A stretch of 35,018 nucleotides of DNA from Nitrosomonas sp. (GCA_008015565.1 SSFV01000033.1:1-35018), one strand, 5' to 3'. Positions 18,672-27,580 are shown, numbered from the stretch's first letter. The notes: generated by a model not told the origin, from the letters alone. Translations and numbers: made by a program.

Positions 18672-20153
18672 TTAGACTAATTTTCCAGCATTAGTGAGCG
18701 CCCGCTGTAAATACCCATGCAACTTCTGTTCAATAGGCTGTTGACGGTATTCAGGCAATACATACGATGATAATAATTCAACTTGTAACGCATTATTTTC
18801 CTGCCACGATTCGGCAACTGCGAAACCGATCATCTCGCCGTCAATTGAAGCCGATACGCCAAACAATTCACCGCGTTGCGGCATTGTGCGCCAGCGGTTA
18901 CGCAAACTGGGCTGGGTCATGGATTCGTAAGCCAGAAGATTCTCGGGTGTTAAATTTAAAACCTTCTGATATTTAACTGCTGATTGTTCACCCTGCTCCA
19001 ACTGCGAAGCACGCGGCACGCCCGGTTTCTGCACCGGTTGACTATGACCGGAACGGTTGAGGGCTGGCTTAGTCACGATGACGCCTCCCGAACCGGGAAA
19101 AGTGATCAAACGGTCAATGTCGTCATTCTGGAAACCCAGAGCTTTGGGCCGGGTTACGCCGGGTAGTACTACGACATCGAATAATTCTTCCACTACGCCA
19201 TTGATGTAGAGCGTATGAAGCAAATTGCCCGTATTGAGATCAACAATCATCAGGCCGCACTGCGATGTCATGTTGTCATTCACAAGCCGCTGCTCCAAAG
19301 CCAGGCCCGTAAATACTTTCGAGCGTAGCTTCGATAACCCGACCAAGGCATAATTTTTCCAGAATGCCAAACCGCGTACAAAACCCGGGCAAAAAATAAC
19401 CGGCACGAATTGACCGCTATCGAGAAAGCCAAACTCACCTTTTCCGGAATTGAGCAGCCACAATCTGTCTTGATACCAACGCGGTGAATGCGGCATGGAT
19501 AAACCGGAAGCGATGATTTCATTAGAAGGAATATGTACCACCACGCCGCCATCCAAGCGGTAATCGCGCCAGCCAGCCGCTTCGTCGGTAATGCTGCAAG
19601 CGGTTACATAAGCGGGTTCACCATCTTGCAACGCCAAGCCATTTAAATGGCAGCGGTCTTCCGGCGCAAGTTTTGTGACAAAAGGCGGTTTCCATACCGG
19701 CGCAAAACTGTAACCTGCTTGTAATTTGCCAAGACAGCTGAACTGAGTATTAACAAACAAAATTTCCTGCTTATTTGTCACAGCCAGATCGTGAACATTC
19801 AGATCGCCAGTGGTATGTGACTGACTAGGCATATATAAACGATCGCAATCTTGATAGCGCTCGTCCGGCGCCAAACGATTCTCAAAATGCCAAATCTGAT
19901 AGCGTGACGCCATGAAAAGTCGATCATAACTGGCATAAAGCCCCATCGGCTTGTCGAATAAGCGCTCATTGACGGCCAAACGGCCATTTTCTTTTCGTCC
20001 CACCAAAAACAATCGATTGGCCTGATAGGTTGTAAAAGCAAAACTGATCTGTTCGCTCCCCAACCATTGATAAAGATGATCAGATGCCTGCATGGTTACT
20101 GCTGGCGGGCTGCCGACCTCCGGTTGCTCTGCCAAAGGGTTACTCCCTATCAT
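18672..20153 (-). CDS. TIGR03032-family protein with degenerate GNAT-like tail
   Basis: This 493-residue protein has an N-terminal TIGR03032 domain (about 25-350), with hallmark segments FAFTTYQANRLFLVG, MPHSPRWYQDRLWLLNSG, CPGFVRGLAF and VVLPGVTRPKALGF. It looks like a beta-propeller; its biochemical role is unknown. A linker leads to residues 400-493, which resemble the first half of a GNAT acetyltransferase (SIDGEMIGFAVAE, then LLSSYVLPEYR). The acetyl-CoA loop RxxGxG/A is replaced by RQQPIEQ and the domain stops early, so catalysis is doubtful. No Shine-Dalgarno precedes the ATG. It is upstream of the RTX/VCBS gene. Confidence 0.8.
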   Translation of the reverse strand: MIGSNPLAEQPEVGSPPAVTMQASDHLYQWLGSEQISFAFTTYQANRLFLVGRKENGRLAVNERLFDKPMGLYASYDRLFMASRYQIWHFENRLAPDERYQDCDRLYMPSQSHTTGDLNVHDLAVTNKQEILFVNTQFSCLGKLQAGYSFAPVWKPPFVTKLAPEDRCHLNGLALQDGEPAYVTACSITDEAAGWRDYRLDGGVVVHIPSNEIIASGLSMPHSPRWYQDRLWLLNSGKGEFGFLDSGQFVPVIFCPGFVRGLAFWKNYALVGLSKLRSKVFTGLALEQRLVNDNMTSQCGLMIVDLNTGNLLHTLYINGVVEELFDVVVLPGVTRPKALGFQNDDIDRLITFPGSGGVIVTKPALNRSGHSQPVQKPGVPRASQLEQGEQSAVKYQKVLNLTPENLLAYESMTQPSLRNRWRTMPQRGELFGVSASIDGEMIGFAVAESWQENNALQVELLSSYVLPEYRQQPIEQKLHGYLQRALTNAGKLV

Positions 20154-20262
20154 GTTGAAACGATATCGTCATGCGCATTTTGTCCGAGTAGCGGCCTAAA
20201 AACGCCATACTCTATAACTATTTACCCGTTTTGATCAAGCATCAAGTTGGAACTATTTTTCA

Positions 20263-20288
20263 TATTCAGAAGAAAACGATTCTGAATA
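20263..20288. repeat. Inverted repeat between MCRA and TIGR03032 genes
   Basis: A 9-bp perfect stem (TATTCAGAA / TTCTGAATA) with an 8-nt loop lies in the 228-bp gap between the two minus-strand genes. No T-tract follows on either strand, so it may be an operator or an mRNA hairpin rather than a terminator. Confidence 0.4.
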
Positions 20289-20381
20289 AATCGATATCAG
20301 GATAATAAGAAAAAATGCCATCACTAGGCAGCATGAGTTTTTAACTTTGTTGCGGCACGGTGGTGTATTTATCAATGACCG

Positions 20382-22043
20382 CTAGCGGTTAATGACCTGT
20401 ATGGCTTTTATCAGAATACCGGGACGGCGAATTGAATCGTAAATCGGAGGTACTGCTTTATTGGTTTCAAAAAGCTCATAGACGGCTGTTTGAGCGCTGC
20501 GTACCGAATATTCCACGGTAAAAGCGCATTCATCAGGCAGCTCGGCAAACTGCCCGATAAAAGCGAAATTGCTGGCTCCCGCAGGTACGACATCAGGACG
20601 GTCTCCAGCCGCCCGCGGCATGAATGCGCTATCAATAAATGGCATGGCTGCCGGGATACACATAACCTTTCCGTTATTGGTAAACGGTTGCATGATTTCC
20701 TGGATTTTCAAGTGGTACCACAATTCTTGCAAAATTTCCGCGCCACTGCATGCCGACATTGTTTTTTGCACGTAATTGCCTTTGCGTTCCGGATATAATC
20801 CATATCCCCAGAAAATCTTTACAGACTCGGGCTGATCGGGGAAATGAGGCTGGTGAGCGATAACGATCGACATGAGCCAATTCGAATCGATCATCGTGAC
20901 TAACCCGCCTGTGCCATCGACATTCCCGCTAAACGTTTGCATATGATTATGAAAAGTGGCGTCTTGTAATGTGACCGTAAACGAATACCATTTTTGCAAT
21001 TCGATATGATCACTGAACACGCCAGGATTGCCAAATTCTTTATTTTTATTGGCAATACGCTGCCACAACATCCAGCTTGCGGAAGATGATTTTTCTTTCA
21101 ATACCGGCGAGGTTGTCCAGGTACCCTGACTGGTGCTATCGGTAATTGAGCCATTGGTAATCAAAACAACATCGTTGCTACCCAAAGCCACCTTGCTTGC
21201 CTGACCATCGGAATGAAGCAGGTGTATGGCCGTTGCGGTTTTTTTATCTGCCTGAAATTCAAAATCGATATCGGCCACTCGGGTTCGCAACTGAAAGCGG
21301 ACGCCGTTTTGTTGCAAATAGCGTTGCAGTGGAACAATGACTGAGTGATACTGGTTATAGCGGGTGCGCATTATGCCGCCTAAATACCCCAAGCCTTCTA
21401 CCAGATGTATGAAGCGCCGCAGATAACGGCGCATTTCCGCGAGCGAGCTCCAACGCTGGAAGGCAAACATAGATGTCCACAAATACCAGAAAGTGGTAGA
21501 AAAAAATGCGGTTGAAAACCAGTCCTCGATTTTCATATTGGCTAAACGGTGTTCCGTTGTCAGAATCAGTTGCAGTAAATTTATTTTATCGCGAAGGGAC
21601 AAGCCTAAGCGGGTAGTGTCAATTTTTTCACCGTTCTTGAGCAATCGTGCCTTGGCATTGGATACATAACGTCGGCTGAAAGCAAAGGATTCTTCCGTGA
21701 CGGAAACATTGGGGTCATCGTAAGAAGGGATATGCGAAAGCATATCCCAATAACATACATAATGCGCTTCGTGCATTCTGCCGCCACGAATCACATAGCC
21801 CTGCTCCGCATTGCCAGAGCCATCGCAAGCGCCACCTATGACTGAATCCTGCTCCAGAATGTGAATATTTTTACCGCTCACACCCGCATCGTTTAAGAGA
21901 AAGTAGGCGCTAGCCAATGTGGCGATACCGCTGCCAACCAAGTAAATTGTGGAATCTTCCGCTGGTTTTCGTTTCATTTCATTCAAATGAGCAGACAAGT
22001 CAGAATTACGATTGCCGGAAATTAATGAATCATTCCTGAACAA
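20382..22043 (-). CDS. Oleate hydratase (MCRA) family flavoprotein
   Basis: This 553-residue homologue of oleate hydratase / myosin-cross-reactive antigen matches members that add water to cis-9 double bonds of fatty acids with bound FAD. The Rossmann motif is VGSGIATLASAYFL (about 36-49). IGGACDGSGN, WYLWTSMFAFQRW and YNQY (Tyr232, equivalent to the catalytic Tyr) are present. The FAD-loop motif, RGGREM in characterised enzymes, reads RGGRMHE, so the catalytic Glu position appears to be Met90. Activity is therefore uncertain. The start is a TTG; the first in-frame ATG is at 21977 and leaves only ten residues before the FAD strand. It heads the minus-strand group. Confidence 0.82.
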   Translation of the reverse strand: MFRNDSLISGNRNSDLSAHLNEMKRKPAEDSTIYLVGSGIATLASAYFLLNDAGVSGKNIHILEQDSVIGGACDGSGNAEQGYVIRGGRMHEAHYVCYWDMLSHIPSYDDPNVSVTEESFAFSRRYVSNAKARLLKNGEKIDTTRLGLSLRDKINLLQLILTTEHRLANMKIEDWFSTAFFSTTFWYLWTSMFAFQRWSSLAEMRRYLRRFIHLVEGLGYLGGIMRTRYNQYHSVIVPLQRYLQQNGVRFQLRTRVADIDFEFQADKKTATAIHLLHSDGQASKVALGSNDVVLITNGSITDSTSQGTWTTSPVLKEKSSSASWMLWQRIANKNKEFGNPGVFSDHIELQKWYSFTVTLQDATFHNHMQTFSGNVDGTGGLVTMIDSNWLMSIVIAHQPHFPDQPESVKIFWGYGLYPERKGNYVQKTMSACSGAEILQELWYHLKIQEIMQPFTNNGKVMCIPAAMPFIDSAFMPRAAGDRPDVVPAGASNFAFIGQFAELPDECAFTVEYSVRSAQTAVYELFETNKAVPPIYDSIRRPGILIKAIQVINR

Positions 22044-22220
22044 TGTTACTTACAGGTTCATGCAATAGCAAGAAAATGGATTAGCCCCCGCATTTATGAG
22101 TGGTTTTGCAGGGAAGATCTCATGGATCGGAGTTGCAATTATGAAAAATTGATAATATTTCCAGGCATTCCGCCATTTCTAAGTTCACTATTGCAAACTA
22201 AAGAAACAAAGCGCATGATG

Positions 22221-22246
22221 AAAAAAGGATTGGCTCACTAATCCTT
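22221..22246 (-). terminator. Candidate minus-strand intrinsic terminator
   Basis: Read on the minus strand, AAGGATT pairs with AATCCTT across an 8-nt loop and is followed directly by a run of T. It lies between two divergent genes, so it could stop antisense transcription from the copper cluster or attenuate the leader of the MCRA gene. The stem is only 7 bp. Confidence 0.4.
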
Positions 22247-22324
22247 CAGCTCAAGCAGTTTAAATCACTAATCAAGAAAACCTGGCTAATCGCTAGATAT
22301 CTGTTGAAAAGGGAGTTAAACATC

Positions 22325-22774
22325 ATGCATACACTCTTCACTCTATTCGTTGTTTTTTTTATCTCTTTAGTAGTGTCTGGCTGTAAAGATAACCAGCCGG
22401 CGCCGCCGCAAGAAACGATTTGCGGCACGATTCAGGGGTTGGCGTGCGCAGATAAGCAGTACTGCGACTTTGGGGTTGGTCAATGCAACGTTGCCGATGC
22501 GCAAGGCATTTGTAAAACTAAACCCGAAATATGTACAAAAGAGTACAAGCCGGTTTGCGGCTGCGACGGTAAAACTTATGGCAATGCCTGTGAAGCAGCA
22601 GCAGCGGGTATGTCCATTGATCATCCTGGGGAATGTAAAGCTACGCCTCAAGCATGTGGTGGAATCGCAGGTATTCAATGCCCGGATGGGCAGACTTGTA
22701 TCGATGATTCTGCTGACGACTGCAACCCTGCACAAGGGGGAGCGGATTGTCCAGGAATATGTAAAGTCGAATAG
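22325..22774 (+). CDS. Kazal-domain lipoprotein with Cys-rich modules
   Basis: This 149-residue lipoprotein has a signal segment ending in lipobox VSGC (Cys20). Residues 33-63 form a cysteine-rich module starting CGTIQGLAC. Residues 70-104 form a Kazal-type serine protease inhibitor domain (YKPVCGCDGKTYGNAC, then HPGEC). Residues 111-147 form a second cysteine module starting CGGIAGIQCP and ending CPGIC. Kazal domains block serine proteases with an exposed loop; whether this one inhibits is unknown. The ATG at 22325 follows AAGGGAG; an upstream in-frame TTG is less likely. It is the first gene of the copper-oxidase cluster. The end module recurs in the gene at 26054. Confidence 0.85.
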   Translation: MHTLFTLFVVFFISLVVSGCKDNQPAPPQETICGTIQGLACADKQYCDFGVGQCNVADAQGICKTKPEICTKEYKPVCGCDGKTYGNACEAAAAGMSIDHPGECKATPQACGGIAGIQCPDGQTCIDDSADDCNPAQGGADCPGICKVE

Positions 22775-22949
22775 ATTATTGTGGCACGCGGGGAAAAAGT
22801 ACGCTAGGAAATAAGCGCTTGAATTTTTCTGACATCATCAGAAATGAGACGCATTAGTCCAGGATGAAGCGAGGTTGACGTGGTTAATGCGGCTGACTAA
22901 GCATACTTTTTATGTTTATGAGTACCTTTCTGAAAAGGAGATGTAGATC

Positions 22950-25900
22950 ATGAATGTAAGGCATATATACCTCAAAATCGAAGCAATCCCAAACTACAGT
23001 CCCGTTGCGCCTGATGATGCGGAACATCACAAGCACCGTCTTGATTGCATGAGAAACATGGAGCATGCCGACACGACGATTCCCCAAATGGAAGTGGAGC
23101 GCCGTTCATTGGATGCCCTGGTTTATCGCGAATACCTTGATGCCGCCTACACTGTCATAAAAAACGCGCCGCTCATTGCGGCGGACATCAATGAGCCCCG
23201 TGTCGAACGGAGAATTCCCGGCACAGTCATCTATACACAACCCGGGGAGAGGCTTTATATCCATGTACTCAATGGCGACAGCAAGCCCCGCAGCTTTCAT
23301 GTGCACGGTCTGCATTATGGCATAGACTCAGATGGCGCTTGGCCTTTTGGCGTGCAGGAACAGGATGGACCCAATCGTAGCGACGCGATTTGTCCCGGTG
23401 ATCAGTGGTGTTATATCTTTGATGTGAAAGAAGATACCATTGGCGCATGGCCTTTTCACGACCATCACATGCATATCGAAGAGGCCGTAAAGCGTGGACT
23501 GTTCGGTGGCATCGTGGTTCGTGATCCTCATTGCGATAAGGCAGACCTTGAAGTACCCATTTTTTTTCACCGCCTAACCGCAAAAGTCGGCAATGCGCTT
23601 TTCGATAGTGGTTCGCTTGATGCAGGCGATTTATTTACATTTACTTTCAATCAGGAAGGCACGTTCGAGTACTATTGCCGTTTCCATCCTATGCAAGGGC
23701 GCGTACGTGTCACCGCGGCCGGCCCTCTAACCGCCACGATTAATATTCTGGATACGCCGGCACGCTTCGAACTTGATGATATAACCGTTGGCGCAGGTGC
23801 TGTAGTCACTTGGAATCATGCAGGCAATCAACCCCATACTGTAACCGAGCGCAGCGGCGCCGGGCTGGAATCATATGCCATCAACGGGCGCACATTCGCG
23901 GGAAATACGCCTACCATCGTGGCTAAATGCGGAACTCGCGTGCGCTGGTATGTCTTCAATCTGGATTTGGGCATGTTATGGCACAATTTCCATTTACATG
24001 GACAACGCTGGCGATGGGACAATGAATGGATCGATACCCGTTCATTCGGACCCGCCGAGTCTTTTGTCGCCGATACCATCGTACCGCCAGTCATTCTTAT
24101 GCCTTTGCCGCTTGACTGTGCGTGTAAACCGCATGAGGGGGACACGCACTCTCATTCATCCCCGACTGAGGAGGAAGGCGAACATGACGCGTCCCATCGC
24201 GGATCCGAAGCGAACCATCCCACCGCGTTGAAAACTTCGTCTAAGCAATCTGCCCATTCCTCCTTGTCGTCATCCGATCATAAACAGGAATATCCATCGA
24301 ACGATGCTTGTTCCGATCAATATGGAAAAAAACGCAAGAAATATCGCTTGCAAGGTGATTTCCTGATTCACTGCCATGTCGAGATGCACATGATGGAGGG
24401 CATGGTGGCGGTGCTGCGCGCCACACAGGAAGTCGAGCTAAGCGATGAGGAACTGAAGCGGATCTGTTACCAATTGCCGACCGTGCATGCGCATCAATGC
24501 CCAGAAGTCGATCATCACCCTTGCGGCGGGAACGGCCAGGACAGCTGGGAACTGCTGAATCCATCACCGATTTTCGTGGTTCACGGCGCGCTATTGAACA
24601 CAGGCCATGTATTGCTCTTCTCAGGAGCAACAGAAAGCCTTGATCAGGTTGCGTATCCGCTCGAAGCCCGTGTATGGGACCCTGCAACCAAGCAGATTAT
24701 GCCGGGCATCATTACTTTGCCGGAAGATCTATTCTGTAGCGGACATACTTTTTTAAATGATGGCCGTTTGCTTGTGATCGGCGGAGACACAACCCCAACT
24801 GGTCAAGGACATAGCAACAATCGCTGTTATATCTATACGCCTAATGCAGCGAATCCCGATAGTGGTACGTTTGGTCCAGCTGCCAGCATGGCCAATGCGC
24901 GGTGGTATCCGACCGCGGTGAGTCTCAGTGATGGGCGCATACTTGCTTTCTCAGGCGGACACCCGGTTGCGGCCCAAGTCGAAGTGTTCGGCGGCGGAGC
25001 TTGGGCACCGCTCGCGGGGGCAAACCGTTTATTCGATGAATTGTATCCCGGCATGCACCTGCTTCCTTCTGGAGAAATTTTCTATACCCGCGCCGGTTGG
25101 GCTGGCGCAAATGGAACTCAGACCGCTTACCTGACCATGACTGGGCCAAATAGCGGTAACTGGACTGATTACGGACAGCAACAATTTTATGACCGCCAGG
25201 AAGGCATGAGCCTGCTCATGCTCGATACGACCGTAAATCCAGTGCGTACGCACTTGTATGTTTTCGGCGGCGGCGTATCCGGCCCCGCCACGGCACGCAA
25301 TAATGCGACCGCTGAAGTAATCGAATTCAATGGCGGCATAGCGGGTGCAGCATGGACGCGTATTGTGGACATGAATTTTGGCCGTACGAATGTCAATGCC
25401 GTGGTACTACCCACCGGTAAAATACTTATCATCGGCGGTCACAGCAATGGTCAAAAATGGTCACCGACACCCGTACTGGAAACAGAAATCTATGACCCGG
25501 CCATGAATGCATGGACAGTGGGCGCACCACTGAATTTCCCGCGTCAGTATCATTCAGTGTGCATTTTGCTGCCGGATGGAAAAGTTCTCGCGGCAGGAGG
25601 GGTTGCGCCGGGCACCGCGGATCCGGATCAACACTCGGTTGAGCTTTATTCACCGGGTTATCTTAGCTTGGGTGCACGTCCGGTTATAGCGAATGCGCCG
25701 CCCGCTGTCACGTATACGAGCATTTTTGTGATTGAAACGCCACAGGCAGCGGATATCAATGCGGTGGTGCTGATCGCACCCATTGCAGTGACACACCATA
25801 CCGATGCTGGTCAGCGTTATATCAAATTGCCAATCAATTCACGCACCGCTACCACTCTGGAAACTACTGCTCCGGCGCATGGCAATATCGCGCCGCCAGG

Positions 25901-25970
25901 ATACTACATGCTGTTCATAGTCGATAATCAGGGTGTACCGTCAGAAGCAAGTTTCATATTGATTTCTTAA
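22950..25970 (+). CDS. Multicopper oxidase-copper radical oxidase fusion
   Basis: This 1006-residue two-enzyme fusion has an N-terminal laccase-like half (about 60-495) with all four copper motifs: HVHG (117-120), HDHHMH (170-175), HNFHLH (345-350) and HCHVEMHMMEGM (474-485, type 1 Cys475, Met485). Within it, residues 215-254 resemble a plastocyanin C-terminal half (YYCRFHPMQG) and 270-310 an N-terminal half. A His/Ser/Glu-rich linker (391-455) interrupts domain 3. The C-terminal half (about 530-1006) is a kelch-type galactose/glyoxal oxidase with DUF1929-like end. The expected Cys596-Tyr653 crosslink pair and ligands Tyr867, His868 and His949 are all present. Laccases reduce O2 to water; copper radical oxidases oxidise aldehydes or alcohols and yield H2O2. 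No signal peptide is visible. AAGGAG precedes the ATG. Confidence 0.9.
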   Translation: MNVRHIYLKIEAIPNYSPVAPDDAEHHKHRLDCMRNMEHADTTIPQMEVERRSLDALVYREYLDAAYTVIKNAPLIAADINEPRVERRIPGTVIYTQPGERLYIHVLNGDSKPRSFHVHGLHYGIDSDGAWPFGVQEQDGPNRSDAICPGDQWCYIFDVKEDTIGAWPFHDHHMHIEEAVKRGLFGGIVVRDPHCDKADLEVPIFFHRLTAKVGNALFDSGSLDAGDLFTFTFNQEGTFEYYCRFHPMQGRVRVTAAGPLTATINILDTPARFELDDITVGAGAVVTWNHAGNQPHTVTERSGAGLESYAINGRTFAGNTPTIVAKCGTRVRWYVFNLDLGMLWHNFHLHGQRWRWDNEWIDTRSFGPAESFVADTIVPPVILMPLPLDCACKPHEGDTHSHSSPTEEEGEHDASHRGSEANHPTALKTSSKQSAHSSLSSSDHKQEYPSNDACSDQYGKKRKKYRLQGDFLIHCHVEMHMMEGMVAVLRATQEVELSDEELKRICYQLPTVHAHQCPEVDHHPCGGNGQDSWELLNPSPIFVVHGALLNTGHVLLFSGATESLDQVAYPLEARVWDPATKQIMPGIITLPEDLFCSGHTFLNDGRLLVIGGDTTPTGQGHSNNRCYIYTPNAANPDSGTFGPAASMANARWYPTAVSLSDGRILAFSGGHPVAAQVEVFGGGAWAPLAGANRLFDELYPGMHLLPSGEIFYTRAGWAGANGTQTAYLTMTGPNSGNWTDYGQQQFYDRQEGMSLLMLDTTVNPVRTHLYVFGGGVSGPATARNNATAEVIEFNGGIAGAAWTRIVDMNFGRTNVNAVVLPTGKILIIGGHSNGQKWSPTPVLETEIYDPAMNAWTVGAPLNFPRQYHSVCILLPDGKVLAAGGVAPGTADPDQHSVELYSPGYLSLGARPVIANAPPAVTYTSIFVIETPQAADINAVVLIAPIAVTHHTDAGQRYIKLPINSRTATTLETTAPAHGNIAPPGYYMLFIVDNQGVPSEASFILIS

Positions 25971-26053
25971 TGTTAGAAAGGGGGTGAACAAAGAAGCAAG
26001 ATGGCAGTAATAAAACGTAAACCATGTCGCCTATGAGGCAAGGAGGCTTTATC

Positions 26054-26890
26054 ATGAAAAAAAGCACATATCAATCACACGCCGAATCAAATTCCTATGT
26101 GGAAGGCACAGTGCAAATAGTTTCTCAACGGTCTGCCAGGTGCTTCTCCATGCTGCTCGGCCTAGGGTTTTGCTTCGGTCTCATCGCTCTGCAACAGATT
26201 GCACGAGCAGAATCGATGACCTACTCAGACACGATCAAAACGGAGTATCAATATGCTGCAAAAGTCGCTTGTTCGTTACTGCTACCGCATCAGGATGGCA
26301 GTTTGGCGCGAGGCACCTACCGTACCATCGTCAATATCCACAATCCTAGCAATAAAAAAATCACTATTGCAGCCAAAGTGGCGCTTGCAACTCAAATGGG
26401 ATCCGAACCGGGGCCCTTTGATATTACGCCATTCAAGGGAATTACTCTGCAACCGGATGGCGCAGTCGGGGTAAATTGCTTTGATGTTGCAGGGTACTTT
26501 TGTCCGATTGATGGCGTGTGTGTGGATTTCGCATTTTTGGAAGGGTTTCTGGTAATAAAAAGCCCCATTGCATTGGATGTCGTGAGCGTATATACCGCCC
26601 GGCATACCGACGGAGATGTTGAATCGATCGATGTGGAAACGGTTAAATCACATAAGATTCGTGATATTGTCAAACTGGGATCAGCACAACCATCCAAGCC
26701 AGGGGAAGGTAAACGCATCGATTATCCGCCCAAAGGAGGATCTGCCTACTATGATCAGAAACCCAAACAAATGTGTGGCGGGATTGCCGCTTTTCCATGC
26801 CCAGAAGGGATGAAATGTGTCGATGACCTCACAGATGATTGTGATCCGGCTAAAGGCGGTGCCGATTGTCCAGGTATATGTGTGAAGTAA
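26054..26890 (+). CDS. Secreted protein with C-terminal Cys-rich module
   Basis: This 278-residue protein has a late hydrophobic export segment (about 30-52, MLLGLGFCFGLIALQQIARA). Residues 65-200 form a domain with YRTIVNIHNPSNKKI and a cysteine-containing loop. I know similar unnamed secreted bacterial proteins but no function. Residues 241-276 are a cysteine module starting CGGIAAFPCP and ending CPGIC. This matches the module closing the Kazal lipoprotein at about 25 of 36 positions. AAGGAGG stands 8 bp before the ATG at 26054. It follows the oxidase fusion by 83 bp, suggesting an operon. Confidence 0.7.
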   Translation: MKKSTYQSHAESNSYVEGTVQIVSQRSARCFSMLLGLGFCFGLIALQQIARAESMTYSDTIKTEYQYAAKVACSLLLPHQDGSLARGTYRTIVNIHNPSNKKITIAAKVALATQMGSEPGPFDITPFKGITLQPDGAVGVNCFDVAGYFCPIDGVCVDFAFLEGFLVIKSPIALDVVSVYTARHTDGDVESIDVETVKSHKIRDIVKLGSAQPSKPGEGKRIDYPPKGGSAYYDQKPKQMCGGIAAFPCPEGMKCVDDLTDDCDPAKGGADCPGICVK

Positions 26891-26968
26891 TTATAAGTAT
26901 GCCTAAAATAGGTTATGCACGATGTAATAGCTGGTTATTCCTTGGTTTGTTGCGTTAGGAAAAGTGCC

Positions 26969-27445
26969 ATGAAACCATTGATCATGTCGTTCGTAGGCAT
27001 CATGATCGTAGCTGGAATGAGTTCCGCTGTCTTGTCACAGGAGCGTTTCGAGATGAAAAGCATGACTTGCCACATTCGCTTAACAGAAACGGATAAATGC
27101 ACGGGAATACCGACGCTGCATTCCGGAACACTGGCTATTGCCAAAGAGGGTACTTTTACACTGCAGGCTCAATATCATGGTTGTTTCATGGTTGAGCCGG
27201 TAACCAAATCAGGAAGATTTCAGCTATCCCGTTTTGACGAAACCATGAGTTTTGAATTGCTAACTACTAAGACAACGGGAAATAAAGATACGGGAATGGA
27301 TTTTCCGAGAACGCTGGGATTTCTAAATTTAAATGACGACAAGCTGGATGGTTATTTTGTGGATATCTCGGCTGTGCTTCGCGGACATGGGCGCCATATC
27401 AATATGATTACCACCTTGAAATTACAGTGCGAGGTGAATGAATGA
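26969..27445 (+). CDS. Hypothetical secreted protein in the copper cluster
   Basis: This 158-residue protein has a clear signal peptide (MSFVGIMIVAGMSSAVLS) with probable cleavage near residue 24. The mature part has three cysteines, a GRFQLSRFDETMSFEL segment and a C-terminal LKLQCEVNE. I do not recognise the family. The start at 26969 was chosen because TAGGA stands upstream and the signal peptide begins there; the earlier in-frame ATG at 26915 adds 18 residues with no merit. It sits 78 bp after the cysteine-module gene and 135 bp before the small protein, all on the same strand. Residues are mixed, with no metal motif visible. Confidence 0.6.
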   Translation: MKPLIMSFVGIMIVAGMSSAVLSQERFEMKSMTCHIRLTETDKCTGIPTLHSGTLAIAKEGTFTLQAQYHGCFMVEPVTKSGRFQLSRFDETMSFELLTTKTTGNKDTGMDFPRTLGFLNLNDDKLDGYFVDISAVLRGHGRHINMITTLKLQCEVNE

Positions 27446-27580
27446 CAAAAAAACCTGTTCTATCCAAGTCTGGCCGAAAGGTTGTGATCTCTAATTTTGA
27501 CTGATCCGGCCAAGGCAATCGCAAGATTTTTTTAATACAGGGCAGTTAATTTTTAAATTGCTTAAGAAGGAGTCCAAAGT

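Noticed and set aside
20378..20391. ACCGCTAGCGGT palindrome at the end of the MCRA gene
   Set aside because: It contains the stop codon, has no loop and no T-run; probably coincidental.
24241..24687. 148-residue minus-strand frame within the oxidase fusion linker
   Set aside because: It is antisense to a gene with complete catalytic motifs and its composition reflects the linker; no domain seen.
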